A program made the position numbers and the translations under genes. Shown in pieces: positions 10,476-23,687 of a stretch of 64,000 bases of DNA. Each line of letters starts with the position of its first letter. The first letter of the stretch is position 1. Under the pieces are notes generated by a model. It searched no databases. It was not told where the DNA came from and saw nothing but the letters and a program-made list of their open reading frames with translations. The DNA is from Nyssa sinensis (taxonomy: Eukaryota > Streptophyta > Magnoliopsida > Cornales > Nyssaceae), in the NCBI GenBank assembly GCA_008638375.1, contig VIRR01000513.1, forward strand, positions 1 to 64,000, read 5' to 3'.

Positions 10476-13400
10476 GGAGATACAGTCAAGCTAGGTTTTT
10501 TTTTATGGTATTCGGATTGAGTCGAAATGGGTTGTCGCCATGCACCGTTTTAGCTCAGTAGAGAGATTGGGGTTGAGAATATATGTAGAGAGAGAAGCAT
10601 CTGATGAGAGAGGAGATGTGGGTGGGAAGATTTTGTAGTCCGTTTGGAGTTTCTAGCAGGTCAAGAAGAAACGAACATAGAGGATGTATCTTTGATAATT
10701 GATCTAGTTTTTTCTGGGAAGTTTTCTTTGAGGTAGTTATGAGGGGTTTCGAACAAGCAATTAGGGTTCCAAAAATTTGGGACCCAAGGCTCCAACTAAC
10801 TTACCTACCTGAAATTTATAATCAAATCCAACTCCTTATTCAATACTTTGTATAGATGGAAGGTTGGCCGCGCGTTTAGACGTTTCCTAGTTCAATTCGT
10901 GCTTAACCCATTAAGCATCTCATTTTAAATTCAATGTGTAACTGCGTTGACGCCAGAATTATAATTTATAAATGTTTACAAAGGTGTGAAGGATTTTAGG
11001 ATACTTTTTGGAATTATTCTTATTTCTATTCTTGAAAAATACTAGTTTCAGTCGGAAGTATTTAACACGCGTAATCTGATTGAAGTATGTATTACACATG
11101 TATGTGTGATCAAATGTAAAATAGACACATGTAATATACATGTTAATTAAATCGTGAATATAAATACTCACAACTGACGCTAATATCCTTTTTTCACCTG
11201 CACGACTAGTAAAAACTTTAGAAGGGATCTCAAGTTTACAATCTGGCCACAAGTTTAAAGGGCTTAACTGGCCTAAGGAAAAAAAAAACATCATGTTTGT
11301 ATGACATCTAAAGGTTGTCAACACGGTGGATTCAAGATTCAGTAGAGTTCAAACCTAAATATGAACCAAGTGAACTTCAAAATAAGCCAAGTGTCCGACT
11401 AGAATTATAAAATAAGTTGAGTTATTCGAGCACGACTCATTATCAACTCTGCTGAAAACTAATTTGAGATTAGTTCGCAATATAAATAAGTCAAATTTAA
11501 ACATATTTTGAGGCTCGTTAATTTATTGACCTTGACTCATTAACTTAAAATTGGTCTAATACTATATAAAAAAATCAAATTACTCGATCTCGGTTCGATT
11601 AGAAATTCATTCGAAATCAGCTTAAAAATTTAACAAATTAAACTTGAACACAATTTAAAGTTTATTAATTTTAATGAGCCGAATTTGAACAACCTAATGT
11701 TTAATTTGACTCGACTCATTTACAACCTACGTCTAACCTTAGATATTAATGATGAAATATTGAATAAAATTGATTGGTTTTGGATACTATCAAAATTTGA
11801 TGAAAAAAATAAAGAAGGAAGATTCACTTAGGCAGAAGATATGGTGCAGCAGACAATCAACATTATTGTCTAAATCAAATAATGGCATTATGGTAACGTT
11901 GTTGGAAGTTTGCTTGAATCCCTCTGACATTCATCAATGTGGATGCGGGACGGAGATGTTTCTACTTCCCCAACTTTAGATTTCAAATCTTGAAATATAA
12001 ATTTGAGAAATTTCCCGGCAGATGTTTTTTCAAAAAAATTATTTATTCTTTGTGAAAAATAAAGAAAAATAATGGAAAATAAACTTACTATATTTAGTAG
12101 GCCAAAAAAAAAAAACTGAATACAGTTTTTTCTTTTAGGAAACAACTAAAAGTAATTTTTAAAATTTTAAATTTATTAAAAAATAAATAAAAATGGCATA
12201 AAAACACATGTATTTTCAAAAATTCTAATTTTTATTTTTATTTTTATTTTCAAGAAACAAAAATTTATCTAAAATATATTTCATATAATGCCATACACAC
12301 AAAATTTGGTTACAAGACTTTTTAGAATGAACTAATGTCTTATTTTCAGCACAAAAGAAAATATGGCTGATTTTGGCTCATTACATTTCTGTATAAAAAC
12401 CATCAAGTTTGTTCGTATAATATTTTCATTGCATACATAACAACGTCATACATATCAAGTATTCATTTGCTTGAGATAAATTAATGAACATTTCATTTTA
12501 TTTTCCTTGATATTCTTTTTATTGTTTTTGTATCATGGGAATCAAACAAATAAAATATTTCTTAAAACTACTTTTGTTTTAGGTAAACTCAATTGGTTAA
12601 ACCACACAAAAGGCATGCCTCAATATGCAAATTTTTAGCATGAAGTTACATATTCGAAATTTGATCTAACAATGTTCATATGACATGTGGCTCGCATGTT
12701 TCCGACATTAAAAAAAATTAAATTAAATTTCTTCTTTAATTTTTTACTCAAAAATAAAACCGCAAATATTTTACTCACTTTTTTCTAACCCTAAAGAATT
12801 AGTCAAGATGGTAGCGGATTATGAGGTAGGTATTTATCAGACCGAACTCTCGAGTTCAAATTCCACCGAATATAATAATCTCCTGGACCACTCATGGATT
12901 CCCATAAAAATGTTCGAAAAGCGGGTAAAGGTTTCGATTTACAAGTCTAATCACACATTCGAAAATTATGATTGATAGAGACAGTTCAATAAAGAAAAAG
13001 GGTTTTTCCATTTTTGTGTTATATATTATGGAAAAAATGATTTTTTATTTTAAGATTGTCTTATCAATTTCCATATAAGGATGTCTGAAAAGTAATATTG
13101 CATTGGGGCTGCAAATGGTTAGGCCTGGGCTTTGATTTAATTAAATTAAAAATGGGCCAAAACAGAAAGTTGTAGATGAAGTTTTCAAATTGAGGCCCGA
13201 AATTAATTTAAGTCTCCGGCCCATTTAGAAAGCCTCCCTTCGGTGTCAGCGGCGGAATGAGGAGGCGATCTCTATCAATACATACTCAAGTGGGCTCCAC
13301 AAAAAAGGTCCCAGCCCACACATGATAATTGCCACAGTTTGTCCTATCCCTTTTCTTAGGACCACCTACACTAGAAGTTTGGAAAGAAACAAAGAGGCCA

Positions 13401-14797
13401 AAACAAATGAAGCAAAGCCTCCCAAAATATCTATTGACCAAACCAAAGTTGAGGTGATGGTTAGGTTACTATATATATATTTTATGGATTATAATAATTT
13501 TCTCAATTTCAAAACAGTAATGTTATTTTTTTAATACATCAAAAAGTATTATTAAAAAAAAATTACTTAATATAATTGATTTTTTTTTCTTCTTATTAAA
13601 AGACGTATAGTAAATTCTAATATTTCAAGTTCAATCCATTACGCTTATAATATATAAGAATTTCAAGTTATTTCGGGGATAAAAATGAATTGATTGTAAT
13701 TTTACAATCAAATGTTCTAGACTATGAAGAAATCAAACAACCTAATTATTCAATTATTACAAAGAAAATTAAAATTAAAATTAGAAGAAATAAATAAATT
13801 ACATACCTCCTATCAGAATATAAAAAGTAAAAGTAGAATTCATGACTTCTCTCCTTGAGAGAAATCATTAATTATCAATTAAATTAATTTTAATTGGCCA
13901 AAAAATAATAATAATAACTCTAATGTACTTGAATTAAGATTAGAAGTATATTATTTTGAGGAATTCACACACCATCAAAGTTTATTAATTTATTATTAGT
14001 TTATTTAGTGTAGAAATAAAATCAGTTTCTCAAACTAACATGAATTATATTGAAAACGACACCAAACATAACAAAGGAATGACAGAAGTACGAAAAATGG
14101 TGATGGAAATTAGGATTTTGGACCACCATATATAATCAATGAACCCCATCATATGTATTGAAACCAGCTCATTCATTGAATATTGACCGTTTGATTCATG
14201 AGATTCTTCAAGAGCATGTGATATTGGAACACATGACTTTATGCCAAGGAAAATGATGGTATTATTTGTATGAAGGTGATGGAAAATAAAATAAAATTAG
14301 TTGTGTAATTTTCGTTCACGTGATTAAATCATATATCAAAATTCTTTTTTACGATTATTTTACGTAAATTTCGTTTACAGAAAAGGTAGTCCAAAAAAAG
14401 TATTGAATCATAATTTCGATTTAAATTTCAACATAACTATAGTAAAAACTCACATGAGTTTTATGGAAAAATAGTCCAAAAAAAATATTAAATCATGTTC
14501 TCGATTTAAATTTCAACATAACTATAGTAAAAAATCACATGAGTCCACATAAACACTTTAATTAGGAGGAGAGTCACACCTTGCTGCAGTCCAACAGACC
14601 TTTATATTCTCCAAAGTGATAGGTCAATTTATTAGCAAGATGGGACCCTGTATCCATTATATAAATAAAGCTCTATAATTAGTGCCCAAAAGTCCATGAA
14701 GAGATATTTTCCATTGAGACAAACACAAAGCATATGCATGAAAAACAGTACTTCACATATAGAGAATCAGATATTTTTCAGATATTTCACTGCCCAT
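10476..14797. other. Intergenic region: MIT promoter side and CCT gene 3' side
   Basis: The MIT 5' UTR and core promoter should lie just right of 10475; GA-rich sequence is present near 10590-10620. The rest is AT-rich with no convincing exons. Segments at about 12586-12690 and 12795-12890 look faintly tRNA-like (AACTCAATTGGTTAAACC; GAGTTCAAATTCC) and could be SINE remnants, but this is weak. A direct repeat at 14388-14557 is listed separately. Confidence 0.5.
14388..14557. repeat. 85-bp tandem duplication
   Basis: The segment starting AGTCCAAAAAAA at 14388 recurs at 14473. It includes CGATTTAAATTTCAACATAA and CTATAGTAAAAA.TCACATGAG, with only a few mismatches. The period is 85 bp, with two copies. 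It lies 240-400 bp downstream of the CCT gene stop and is outside any coding exon. Confidence 0.8.
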
Positions 14798-14879
14798 TTA
14801 AGTTATCTTCTCAGGATCCCTTTTCACAAATCGACCCTGCATCAAAACAACACATTGGAATTCATTCCAACATACTATA

Positions 14880-14932
<53 letters not shown>

Positions 14933-15939
14933 ACCTTGAGCCTAGGTCTTTTATCTGCATTGAGTTTGCGAACTTGATATCTTATCTTCTTAGAGAACAA
15001 TCTAGTCTGACGCTTCTCCTTGTATCTTAGTACCCTTGCTTCTCTTCTTGTTCTCTCTTCTTCCATTACAGGCACCTCTCCCATCTAAAATATAAACAAC
15101 ATTCATAAGAAAGTGAAAAAAATATATATATATTAAACAAACATTAGTCTCCCTCTAAAATACCACAAGCAACTTGCAAATGCAAATAAACTCAAATGTC
15201 ACAACAACAAAATTCAGTAATGCTGCTAACAAAGCAATGGAAGTTAGATTCTTTGCATTCAAATATCAGATGAGAAAGCCAGAGGGGTAGCTCGAGTGGA
15301 AGGACAAACTAGATTTCCAATCCCCACTCGAGCCACTGCCATAAGCAAAATTTGTGCAAAATTCCGGTTTGTGCCACAGAATGTTGCAGTTGGTAGGATT
15401 GGTTCCGTATTATAAAAAATATATATTTGATGAGAAAATTGAGTCAGGAGAAGAAAACGAAGAACTAACATAGCTATTATTCGACATGGAAAGAGAACAA
15501 TTGTCGGTCCAGAGAGAGCCGCGATCGGACCACGCATCCATGACCTCTTGATAATTCAAACTCAAGTTCAAAGACACTGGCCTCTTCTCCTCATCATCAT
15601 CCCAAAAACCAGAGTTTTCTCTTTTAACAGTTCTATAGAAGCTCTTTTCTTGAAAACTTACACTTGAGTTCTCGACCAGCTTCTGCACCACCCCATCTTC
15701 TTCTTCTTCGTCTTCTCCAACTGAAAACCCCTCCCAATCCATTAAGTGCTGATCCCAATTATGCTGCCCATGCATGTTACCTTCAGCTGGTAAGTTTTCT
15801 TCATCTTCAATGCCCCAGATGCCCTCCAAGTCATCCATAATATCGATCTCTTTGTCGGCGTAAACATGGTTGGGAAAAATGGCACTGTCTGGCACCTGTT
15901 GTTCTTCCTTCTTTGGACTTCTAAGCATTGAGTTGTGCC

Positions 15940-15943
<4 letters not shown>
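14798..15943 (-). CDS. CCT-motif family (CMF) protein, putative transcriptional regulator
   Basis: Three exons on the minus strand: 15470-15943, 14935-15084 and 14798-14836, all in phase 0, giving 220 residues. The C-terminal CCT motif (about residues 172-214) is complete: [12 protein letters not shown], then [20 protein letters not shown] in exon 2 and GRFVKR opening exon 3. There is no B-box, receiver or ZIM domain, so it belongs to the CCT-only class rather than CO, PRR or ZML. The N-terminal half is acidic ([21 protein letters not shown]) and includes [17 protein letters not shown], typical of CMF proteins. CCT domains act in nuclear transcription complexes, often with NF-YB/YC. I chose the ATG at 15943, which follows directly on a long GA run. 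The open frame continues upstream through that run, giving an Arg-Glu repeat that I regard as untranslated. No gene symbol can be given. Confidence 0.9.
14889..14932. repeat. Compound (TG)n(AG)n microsatellite in CCT gene intron 2
   Basis: About 12 TG units are followed by about 9 AG units. On the gene strand it becomes CT then CA repeats starting 2 nt inside the intron, right after the splice donor AAG|GTTCTC. Length variation here lies next to the 5' splice site. Confidence 0.9.

Positions 15944-15999
<56 letters not shown>
15943..15999. repeat. (GA)28 tract abutting the CCT gene start codon
   Basis: An uninterrupted CT dinucleotide run on the plus strand is about 57 bp of GA repeats on the gene strand, ending exactly at the ATG. 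GA/CT runs are common in plant 5' UTRs and can bind BBR/BPC proteins. Placement directly against the start codon with no spacer is unusual. Confidence 0.95.
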
Positions 16000-16001
<2 letters not shown>

Positions 16002-16448
16002 AACTCTTTTAATGTATGCACGAGAATGTGAATGTAAAGATATGAGAAGAGGAAATGGGTAACTCTAGTTGTGCTTTTTTGCTGATGTGGCACCTTATCC
16101 TCTCGTGATTGGTCAAGACATGTGGCCTACATTGTTACGATAGGCTAAACTCATCCAGCATGGATGAAGATCGGTGGGGTCCTAACAGTTTTTGTAGTTT
16201 CGGTAAATATAATAAAATGGTTTGGTAAAACGTTGCATCAAGAACTAGAAGGACGGTGTGATTAAAAGAAGAATTTTTTATAACATAATTTAAAATTTAA
16301 TACAAATAGTATAATTATTCGTATGAGTGTGAGATTCACACTCATAATTATGCTTAATTATGTTGAATTTTAATTATATTATAAAATATTTCTCGATTTA
16401 AAATAGAATAAAATTGATTTGCACATGTAGAAGACTTTTCCACGACAT

Positions 16449-16544
16449 CAGTTGATAGGCTGGTGACATGGAAAATTCATTCTAGGGCCGTCACACCAGT
16501 TGATAGGCTGGTGACATGGAAAATTCATTCTAGGGCCGTCACAC
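16449..16544. repeat. 48-bp perfect tandem duplication
   Basis: Two consecutive, apparently identical copies begin CAGTTGATAGGCTGGTGACA and end GGGCCGTCACAC, with a 48-bp period. Because 48 is divisible by three they also make a repeated peptide in one frame, but nothing suggests it is translated. Confidence 0.92.
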
Positions 16545-17146
16545 CAAGTGGCTGTGACAGTGATTTTTCCATCTGCGACTTAAAAGACTTTATGGCCTTC
16601 GTGGAAAAAAAGTTTAGAGTATGGTACTCGAGAAAGAATTTAGAATAGTACTAAATTTTTTTAAATTGTATTTTAATTTTTTTTATTATAAATAATGTAA
16701 CATTAACATAATTCTCAATTATTAACAATATTAAAAATCATATAATTAATAAAATTATTTATGACACATGTCATAATATAATTTTTTTTTTGTATTACTT
16801 TATTAATAGACTTTTTTTTCCATCTTCCAGACATTTTCTTATGCAAGTTGTATAAAAAAATGTCAAAGATTAAGATTAATTATAAGAATTTTCATAAAAC
16901 AATCTAGTAAAATGGTAGTTTTATAAATTTTTACTTTTTATTGTCGAGATCTTTTAATTTTATAATTTTTGTGATCTTTTTTTGGAATTTGGATTTACAA
17001 TTTCATACGTTCACTTGATATTTTTTAAGTAAAAGAGGAAGAAAATTGGTATGATTTGTACGTTAGCTGGATATTGAAAATTACGTCAGTTGAGGGTTTA
17101 TTACGTTATTACTAAAGAAGATGGATTTTAAACACCAATAAAGGGG

Positions 17147-17389
17147 TTAGATGTGGACCGGCATTTCTTCGGTGTCTTTTTTGGTCTTAATTAACGGCTC
17201 TCCAGCAAGAGTTTCTTCAAAGTCTTCCCATGACTTTGGGCATGGGGATCTATCATCCCCTTTCTTCTTCCTTGTGATGGCAATGGAATCTTCTTTTATT
17301 AGGATGCTGGGTCGAACAGTGGCAGGTAGCTTGATTAAGGGGTTTTTGTTTTTTTTGACGGACGACATCATTGTTTTGCGGAGGAACAA
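17147..17389 (-). CDS. Small unidentified coding-like frame, possibly frameshifted
   Basis: A minus-strand frame of 80 codons, rich in Lys, Glu and Pro, includes PLIKLPATVRPSILIKEDSI and SWEDFEETLAGEPL. The overlapping frame 17253-17513 reads KLLGYKEDTKVVPPQNN just upstream. The two could be halves of one protein joined by a one-base slip in the A-run near 17349-17356. I do not recognise the product. It has no clear promoter, intron or neighbour linkage, and it could be a chance frame or a gene relic. Confidence 0.2.
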   Translation of the reverse strand: MFLRKTMMSSVKKNKNPLIKLPATVRPSILIKEDSIAITRKKKGDDRSPCPKSWEDFEETLAGEPLIKTKKDTEEMPVHI

Positions 17390-18117
17390 CTTTGGTGTCT
17401 TCTTTATATCCTAATAATTTGTGTTGAGATAGTTTCCAGTAGGCAATGTTCAAGATGTGGAGTGAATAGCATGAGATTTTGATTGTAAATTCGGTTCTCT
17501 TCCCATCCCTCATCTTAAGTTTCTTATGGGGATTATAGTGAATTCAATTACAATATGGGATCTAATTGCCAAACAGTTTTAAAAAAGATTAGTAAAATAA
17601 AAAGGACATTATCTCTTAAAAGATGAAGAAATTACTCTCATAAGAACTAACTTGGCTAATCTTCTTACGTTCTATATGTCAATGCTTCAAATGCCATACT
17701 CAATAGAAAAGAAATTAGAAAAACTTTAAAGGAATTTTCTTTGGAAAAGTAGAGAGGGCTAAGAAAGCAATAGAGGGGGTTTGACTCTCTTGAGAATCAT
17801 TTAATATATCCATACCTACCCGGATTTATAAAAAAAAAAATTGAATAGTTGAATTAATCAAGTCACACATGAAATTAAGGATATGTTCGTAAATTTTTAA
17901 ATTTATATTTATAAAAGTTTAAAAATATAGAAAACATATTTGCTTTTGTAAGAAACATTTTTTCCTTTTTTGCGCTATTTCTCAAATTTTCAAAAAAGGT
18001 AATCTCACTTGTTTTTAAACAAAATGAAAACATGTTCAATCGGACTTCATGATTTACTTTAAAATAAAAGAATTACGTTTGATGGAGTTGGTTCAGGTCA
18101 TATTATAAAAAAAATAA

Positions 18118-19822
18118 GGGCAAATTATACCAACCACCTCTGAGGTTTCTGACAATTGCAGAAACCTCTCTTATAGTTTCTAAAATAACAATGTCCCTTT
18201 TTTGGTTTCAATGTTGATAACAGATTCTTTCCTACCGTCAATGACCATTAGTTGACCTAACAAAATTTGATGATGTAAGCAATTTTTTTTGTCTAAATGC
18301 CAATTTTATTCCTTACAAGTCATGGTTAAATGACAAAACTATCCTTACTTTAATAGTAATTTTTTTAATTAAAAAAGAACAAAATTTCTCCGTCCATCTC
18401 CTCTCTCTCTCTCTCTACAACCCAAATTCCTCTCTCTCTCTCTACAACCCAAATTCCTCTCTTTTCTCTATCAATTTGTTGTCTTCTCTCTCTCACACAC
18501 ACACGCACGCGCGCACACATCTTCATATTTGCCATCTGGGTTCCTAGAAAAAAATTAAATGAAGAGAGGGCAATGGAGTTGGAGTGGTGGAATCATAGTG
18601 AAGGTGACCTATGACTGCAACTCATTGCTTAAATTAATTCTTCGCGGCAGGAATGAACTCAGGTTGAAGAAGGTTTTGTTCAAAATTAAGGAAGTAGGGA
18701 TTCACTAGATCTGGTAATGGCACCATTTTGATCATTTCAGAGTCATCAATGTAAGGTGATGAGCAAGACTGGGACTTTGAGGATGTTTCTTCCTCCATCA
18801 AAGAACTGAACTTTGGTGCTTAAAAATGTCAAAACATATATTGTTCTGAAAGAAAATGCAAAGATTGAAAATTGCAATTTTCACCAAAAAACAACACCAA
18901 CCACCATAAATTGGAAGCAATCGACTGATATAGATGAGGCAATAAAAATTACACCAGATTCAACATTATCAACAACTATAAAAAAATTTCCAAGAATCTT
19001 AGAGTAAAAATTGGGGTAAATTTTATATAATTATACTGAAACTTTTTGAATGGCTTGAAGCCCTGAACATCAATATCCCATACCTCATGTGGGGATCAAA
19101 AACTAAAGGCCACATGGAAATTAAGTAGACACATAAATATTTAAAATGCGAATCAAGGAGGGGCTGGGCAAAGAAATTAAGTAGACACTGCAACGGGCAG
19201 TAGTGGCAACGGCAACACTGGCCATAACTGAATCGGATTCGTCGACTAATTTGACTCAGTTGTGCGATTCGTCGTCGTCTTCCTCAGGCAAAAATGCACG
19301 GTGCTCCACTTGTGGAGATAACTGGTTACCAGCACGACTTCCCGGATCTACCGTGTATAGACTTGCTGATCAAAGACCAGTTTCTAGGGTGTGTTTTTGG
19401 ACCAGTTTCTGTAACATGTGGTCTTCCTCGGGGCTCCACGGACCTTTGATCCGATCCATATCTTTCTTTATTCGGGCCATGATCGACTGTTTCACAAAAG
19501 CATGTAAAAATTGCTTTTTGGTTTTGAATTTGGAATTTTGTTTGCAGAGAGAAAGGCAATGGAGTAGGGTTTGGGAGGAGATTATACGAAGACATAGAAG
19601 GAAGAATGGAGGAGTGGGTTAGGTTGAAGACTTGTACTGATTTACACATATTTTTGAATTTAAAATAATTATTAAAATATAAGGGGGTAAAATAGTAAAT
19701 GAACAGATTCGGTTAACGCCGTTTAGACGATAGGTCTGACAGGGAAAAAATGTTATTTCAAAAAGTATAAGAGGGTTTCTGTAATTGTCAGAAACCTTAG
19801 GGGAGGTATGTATAATTTACTC
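18118..19822. mobile_element. Non-autonomous Mutator-like element (MULE), 1705 bp, with 9-bp TSD
   Basis: The ends form long imperfect terminal inverted repeats of about 80-85 bp. The left end starts GGGCAAATTATACCAACCAC; the reverse complement of the right end starts GAGTAAATTATACATACCTC. Both continue through GGTTTCTGACAATT.CAGAAACC. The flanks carry the same nine bases, AAAAAATAA, at 18109-18117 and 19823-19831; this is low-complexity sequence but an exact match. Long TIRs plus a 9-bp duplication fit the Mutator superfamily. No transposase is visible. The interior has CT-rich leader-like sequence with two copies of CTACAACCCAAATTCCTCTC (18416-18458) and a GC-richer block (about 19200-19600). 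These could be captured host sequence, though I cannot identify the source. Confidence 0.8.
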
Positions 19823-20639
19823 AAAAAATAAAAATAAAATTGTCATTTATCATTGGGCTTGAGATGATCTTTTTTTACTGTCACAGTATATTATTATATG
19901 TTTGGTTAAATATTAATGTCAAAGACACTTCTTAATGAAATAATTTAAAATTATTTTTCCATAAATTTGATGAGCAAGGCCTTGGATAGTCATAAATACA
20001 CCAACTTTATTGAACAAAAACTTCATTAGAATGATAGCAAATTTGGGCCAATATGGGAGTGTATCCAGCCCAGCCCAGCCCAGCCCAAAATGTACAACCG
20101 CTTGCTCAAGGTGGTAATATCAATATGTGCACAAAACCAACCGGTCCATTTTACTTGGACCGTTGATTTTCTATTTCAATATTTCACATCTGTACTTGGC
20201 CAAAATAATAATGAATTCCACATTGTTGACTAGAAAATTGTATGGTTTTTTTATTCTCCAAAATAAATTCCACGTCATAAAATTAAAAACTCAATTTTAA
20301 AAATCATATCTCTTATTATTTTCTATTAAGTTCTACATTATAAATTGTCTCAAAATTCAATTCGCCACAAGCTAAGCTTGCCAATTAATCTTTTCATGAT
20401 CAAATTTAATTGAAGGATGTATCATAAATGTTCTTATTTCCAAGAATTTCTAAAACCGCTTTGCCCCATTTCCTCCATTCTAATTGAGATATTTTAGAAT
20501 CAACTCAGTTCCACTTGGTTAATAAAATATTAATATATAAAGTAATCATTCTATGTCACACTTTTCAATAGTTATGTCACACTTTTTTTATAAAAAAATA
20601 ATAATTAATATCTTCAAAATTAGACTTATAAACTAATAG

Positions 20640-21400
20640 AATTCAGATTAGAAGTGATCCGAATCTTATTTATTAAAAAAATTATCGGATTGAATTTTTT
20701 AACAGATTTATAAATTTTTAATTCATATATGAATTTATTAATTATTGGATCGAATCAAGTTTGATCTAATCCGATCCTATAAGAATACTAATATATATTA
20801 AATATATAAAATATTATGTTATAATATATAAAATTTAAAATATATAAATTCAAGTCAATTTAACTTAATAAATTCTTATATAAGTTAATATTTAACATAT
20901 TATAAAAAATATAAAACTATATATCTTAATTAATAGTATATAAAATTAAGATATATGTTATATTTACTTAGATTGAATCGTTAACTAATCAGATTTGTTT
21001 AATCCAAATCCGATCTATTTAAATAAGAAAATTATCGGATTCGAATCGGATCGGATCATCGAATCAAATTTTTTGTACCATATCTGAATAAACGGATCAA
21101 ATTCAGATCAAAATTCAATCCATTGACATCCCTACCTCAAATGATCATCTTATATAGATAAACTCATATCAATGCTTCTTTTTTCTTTTTTGGTGATGGT
21201 AGTAGTGATTTGGGTTGTTATTAGATCGGACCTTGATCCGAATCCGATCTATTGAATATGGTATGAAAAATTTGATCTGATCTGATTTAATCCGAATCTA
21301 ATAATTTCTTTAATTAAATGGATCGGATATGAATTAAACAAATTTAATCCGTTAATGATCCGATCTACTTAAATATAACATATGTATGAATTTTTATATA
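20640..21400. repeat. Decayed GGATCGGAT-rich hAT-like sequences
   Basis: Repeated variants of AATCCGATC and GGATCGGAT occur on both strands. The block includes an end-like sequence CATTGACATCCCTA near 21124-21136 (reverse complement TAGGGATGTCAATGG), matching the TAGGG.TGT.AA terminal pattern of the better-preserved element at 23198-23847. I could not pair both ends or find a target-site duplication. Confidence 0.4.
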
Positions 21401-21659
21401 TTATAAATTAAAATATATATATTTTCATATTTTTATAATATTTTTAATATTAAATTGTATAAGACAAGAAAAAAATTAAAAGAGAATTTCTTAGATACAT
21501 ATGAAGTCTTCGTCTAGGGTTCAGTTCATGTACCTTCCCAACGTGGACTTTGAAGGGCTAGGCGACATGCATGAAGTTAGTAAAAAAAAAAAAATTAACA
21601 AGAGATTAAGTCAATTTGAATTGAGACTACAACACCCCCCCCCCCCCCCCTTTCTTCTC

Positions 21660-21702
<43 letters not shown>

Positions 21703-23197
21703 TACGTATGTGGTAAATCTGTTAACTTTCTCATTTGAGGGCTCGAGGTAACAATTCCAGACAAAAGTGTTTCCCATTTGAAAGTCAATTCATTTGTAAA
21801 AATCTATAGTCCAACTACTTTTCCAATGTCTAAACCGGAGAATTTTTAGGTAAATATAGCCTATTTAGGTAAACTCACTTGGTGAATAGTCTCAGTCAAT
21901 TATTTTAATTTAGTCCATATAAGTAAAAGTAGTTTTTTTGTCTCATAAAAAATAAGAGTAATGTTATTTTTATCATAAAATTTTACTCAATTTTTTTACT
22001 TACTGACAATGGTTTTAATTAGTTAAGCCTCTTAATACTAGTCAATTAAGCATTTTAGTACTTTTACTAGTACTAAAATGCTAGTCAATTAAATCTAAGC
22101 ATTTTAATACTAGTCAATTAAGTCTCTTAAAGTCTCCTAATATGATTAGTATCAAGAGACTAATTTTACTAATACCTAGTATTACTAAAAAAATAAACAT
22201 CATGTATACATGGCATAATTTTATTTGTCGAGTCCATACTTGGTCAATGAACCTAGTCTAACTTAAAACTTCTCCCTATATATTTGTAATTTTTTTTTAT
22301 AATTCGGTATTCGATCTTTCGGGCCAACATTAGTTGGACCAATCTTACCGTCCACTAGTAGAGGGGCTGATTAAAACTAAATTAGAGTCCCATATGGATG
22401 ACCCTAAGAAAAAGTGTCATTTGCTGAATTTTAACCTGATGATCTCGGAAAGAGGGGGGAGAGAAGCCCCTTAGTTGCTATTTACCCCCCACTCGACCAC
22501 TCCTCTCAAGGTTCCTGTATAGATGCATTTGATTGTCTTAGTCACTGGTCATTAATCCTACATATAAGAATAAGAGTCATACCTTAAACATCTTGCTTCA
22601 AAACCTTTATTTCATATAGACTGGACTTTGTGGTTTCATTTTATAGAAGATTGTCTTTAGAAACTAGCAAATAGGGTTAAAAACAAGTCAAGTCTGATCT
22701 AGCCGAGTAACGATTGTTCAAGTTTAATTTGTTAAGATTAACAAGTTTTAAAATATGTTTAATCTTATTTATTTTTTATTTCAAACCGTTGTTAACATGT
22801 TTCTAATTAATCGAAGTTATTATATATTGAGTTTGAATAGTTAATCGACCCGTAAAGCAACTCAAGGTAGCAAATTTACCATGAGAAGCAAATGAGATAA
22901 CAAAATTATATTGGTGTGGCATGTAGGACACATGAATCGGCAATACGTAAAGCAACTCAAGATAGCAAATTGACCACCTTCTCCAAACATGCCAAATTTG
23001 ATAGGTGAATGAGAGAATAGCAAATCTTTAAAACCGAATAAAAAAATTAATGCAGTACTTGCTTGTTATCTACTCCACTTTTTTAGCTCTCTGTCTCCAA
23101 ATAAAAAAAAAATTGTGAGACCCGTTTATGAATATAAAATATAAAAGATAAAAAATAATAAAATAATAATGTTTGTTAATTTCATTCAAGTGTCATG

Positions 23198-23639
23198 TAG
23201 GGCTGTAAACGAATCGGATTCGGACCGGATCAGAGGTGATCCTAATCTGATCCGTTTAATATATAATCCGATCCGTTTATCCGACGGATCATTCGAATGT
23301 TGATTCGTATCCGAATCTGTTAATAACCGGATCTTCGATCCGTTTAAAATTATAATACTTTACATGGCTATAAATCTATATTAAAGTTTAAACTAAAATT
23401 TGCTTTTTAAATAATTATTAAAAATAAAAACTGTACAAACCAATCATAATTAAACAATAAATCAATCATAAAATTATAATAAATAGTTATTTAAAAATTA
23501 AAATATAATAAGAACCTACCATGTCCATAATATTAAAATATAACAAATTCTTACATAAGACTGAAATCAAGAAGTCCACACTATTCAAACTATTACATAA
23601 TTAAACATATAGATTATAAACTCATTATTCAATGGTCCT

Positions 23640-23687
<48 letters not shown>

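Noticed and set aside
12586..12890. SINE or tRNA-like segments with weak A and B boxes
   Set aside because: The boxes are degenerate, no cloverleaf forms and no poly-A or TSD is clear. A similar weak match near 32777 was rejected for the same reason.
15944..16093. N-terminal extension of the CCT gene reading through the GA repeat as an Arg-Glu run
   Set aside because: It is created by the dinucleotide repeat in the leader; the downstream ATG at 15943 fits the family and the extension has no domain character.
19203..19649. Open frames on both strands inside the Mutator-like element
   Set aside because: No recognisable domain and both strands are open over the same GC-richer block; treated as possible captured sequence, not a gene.
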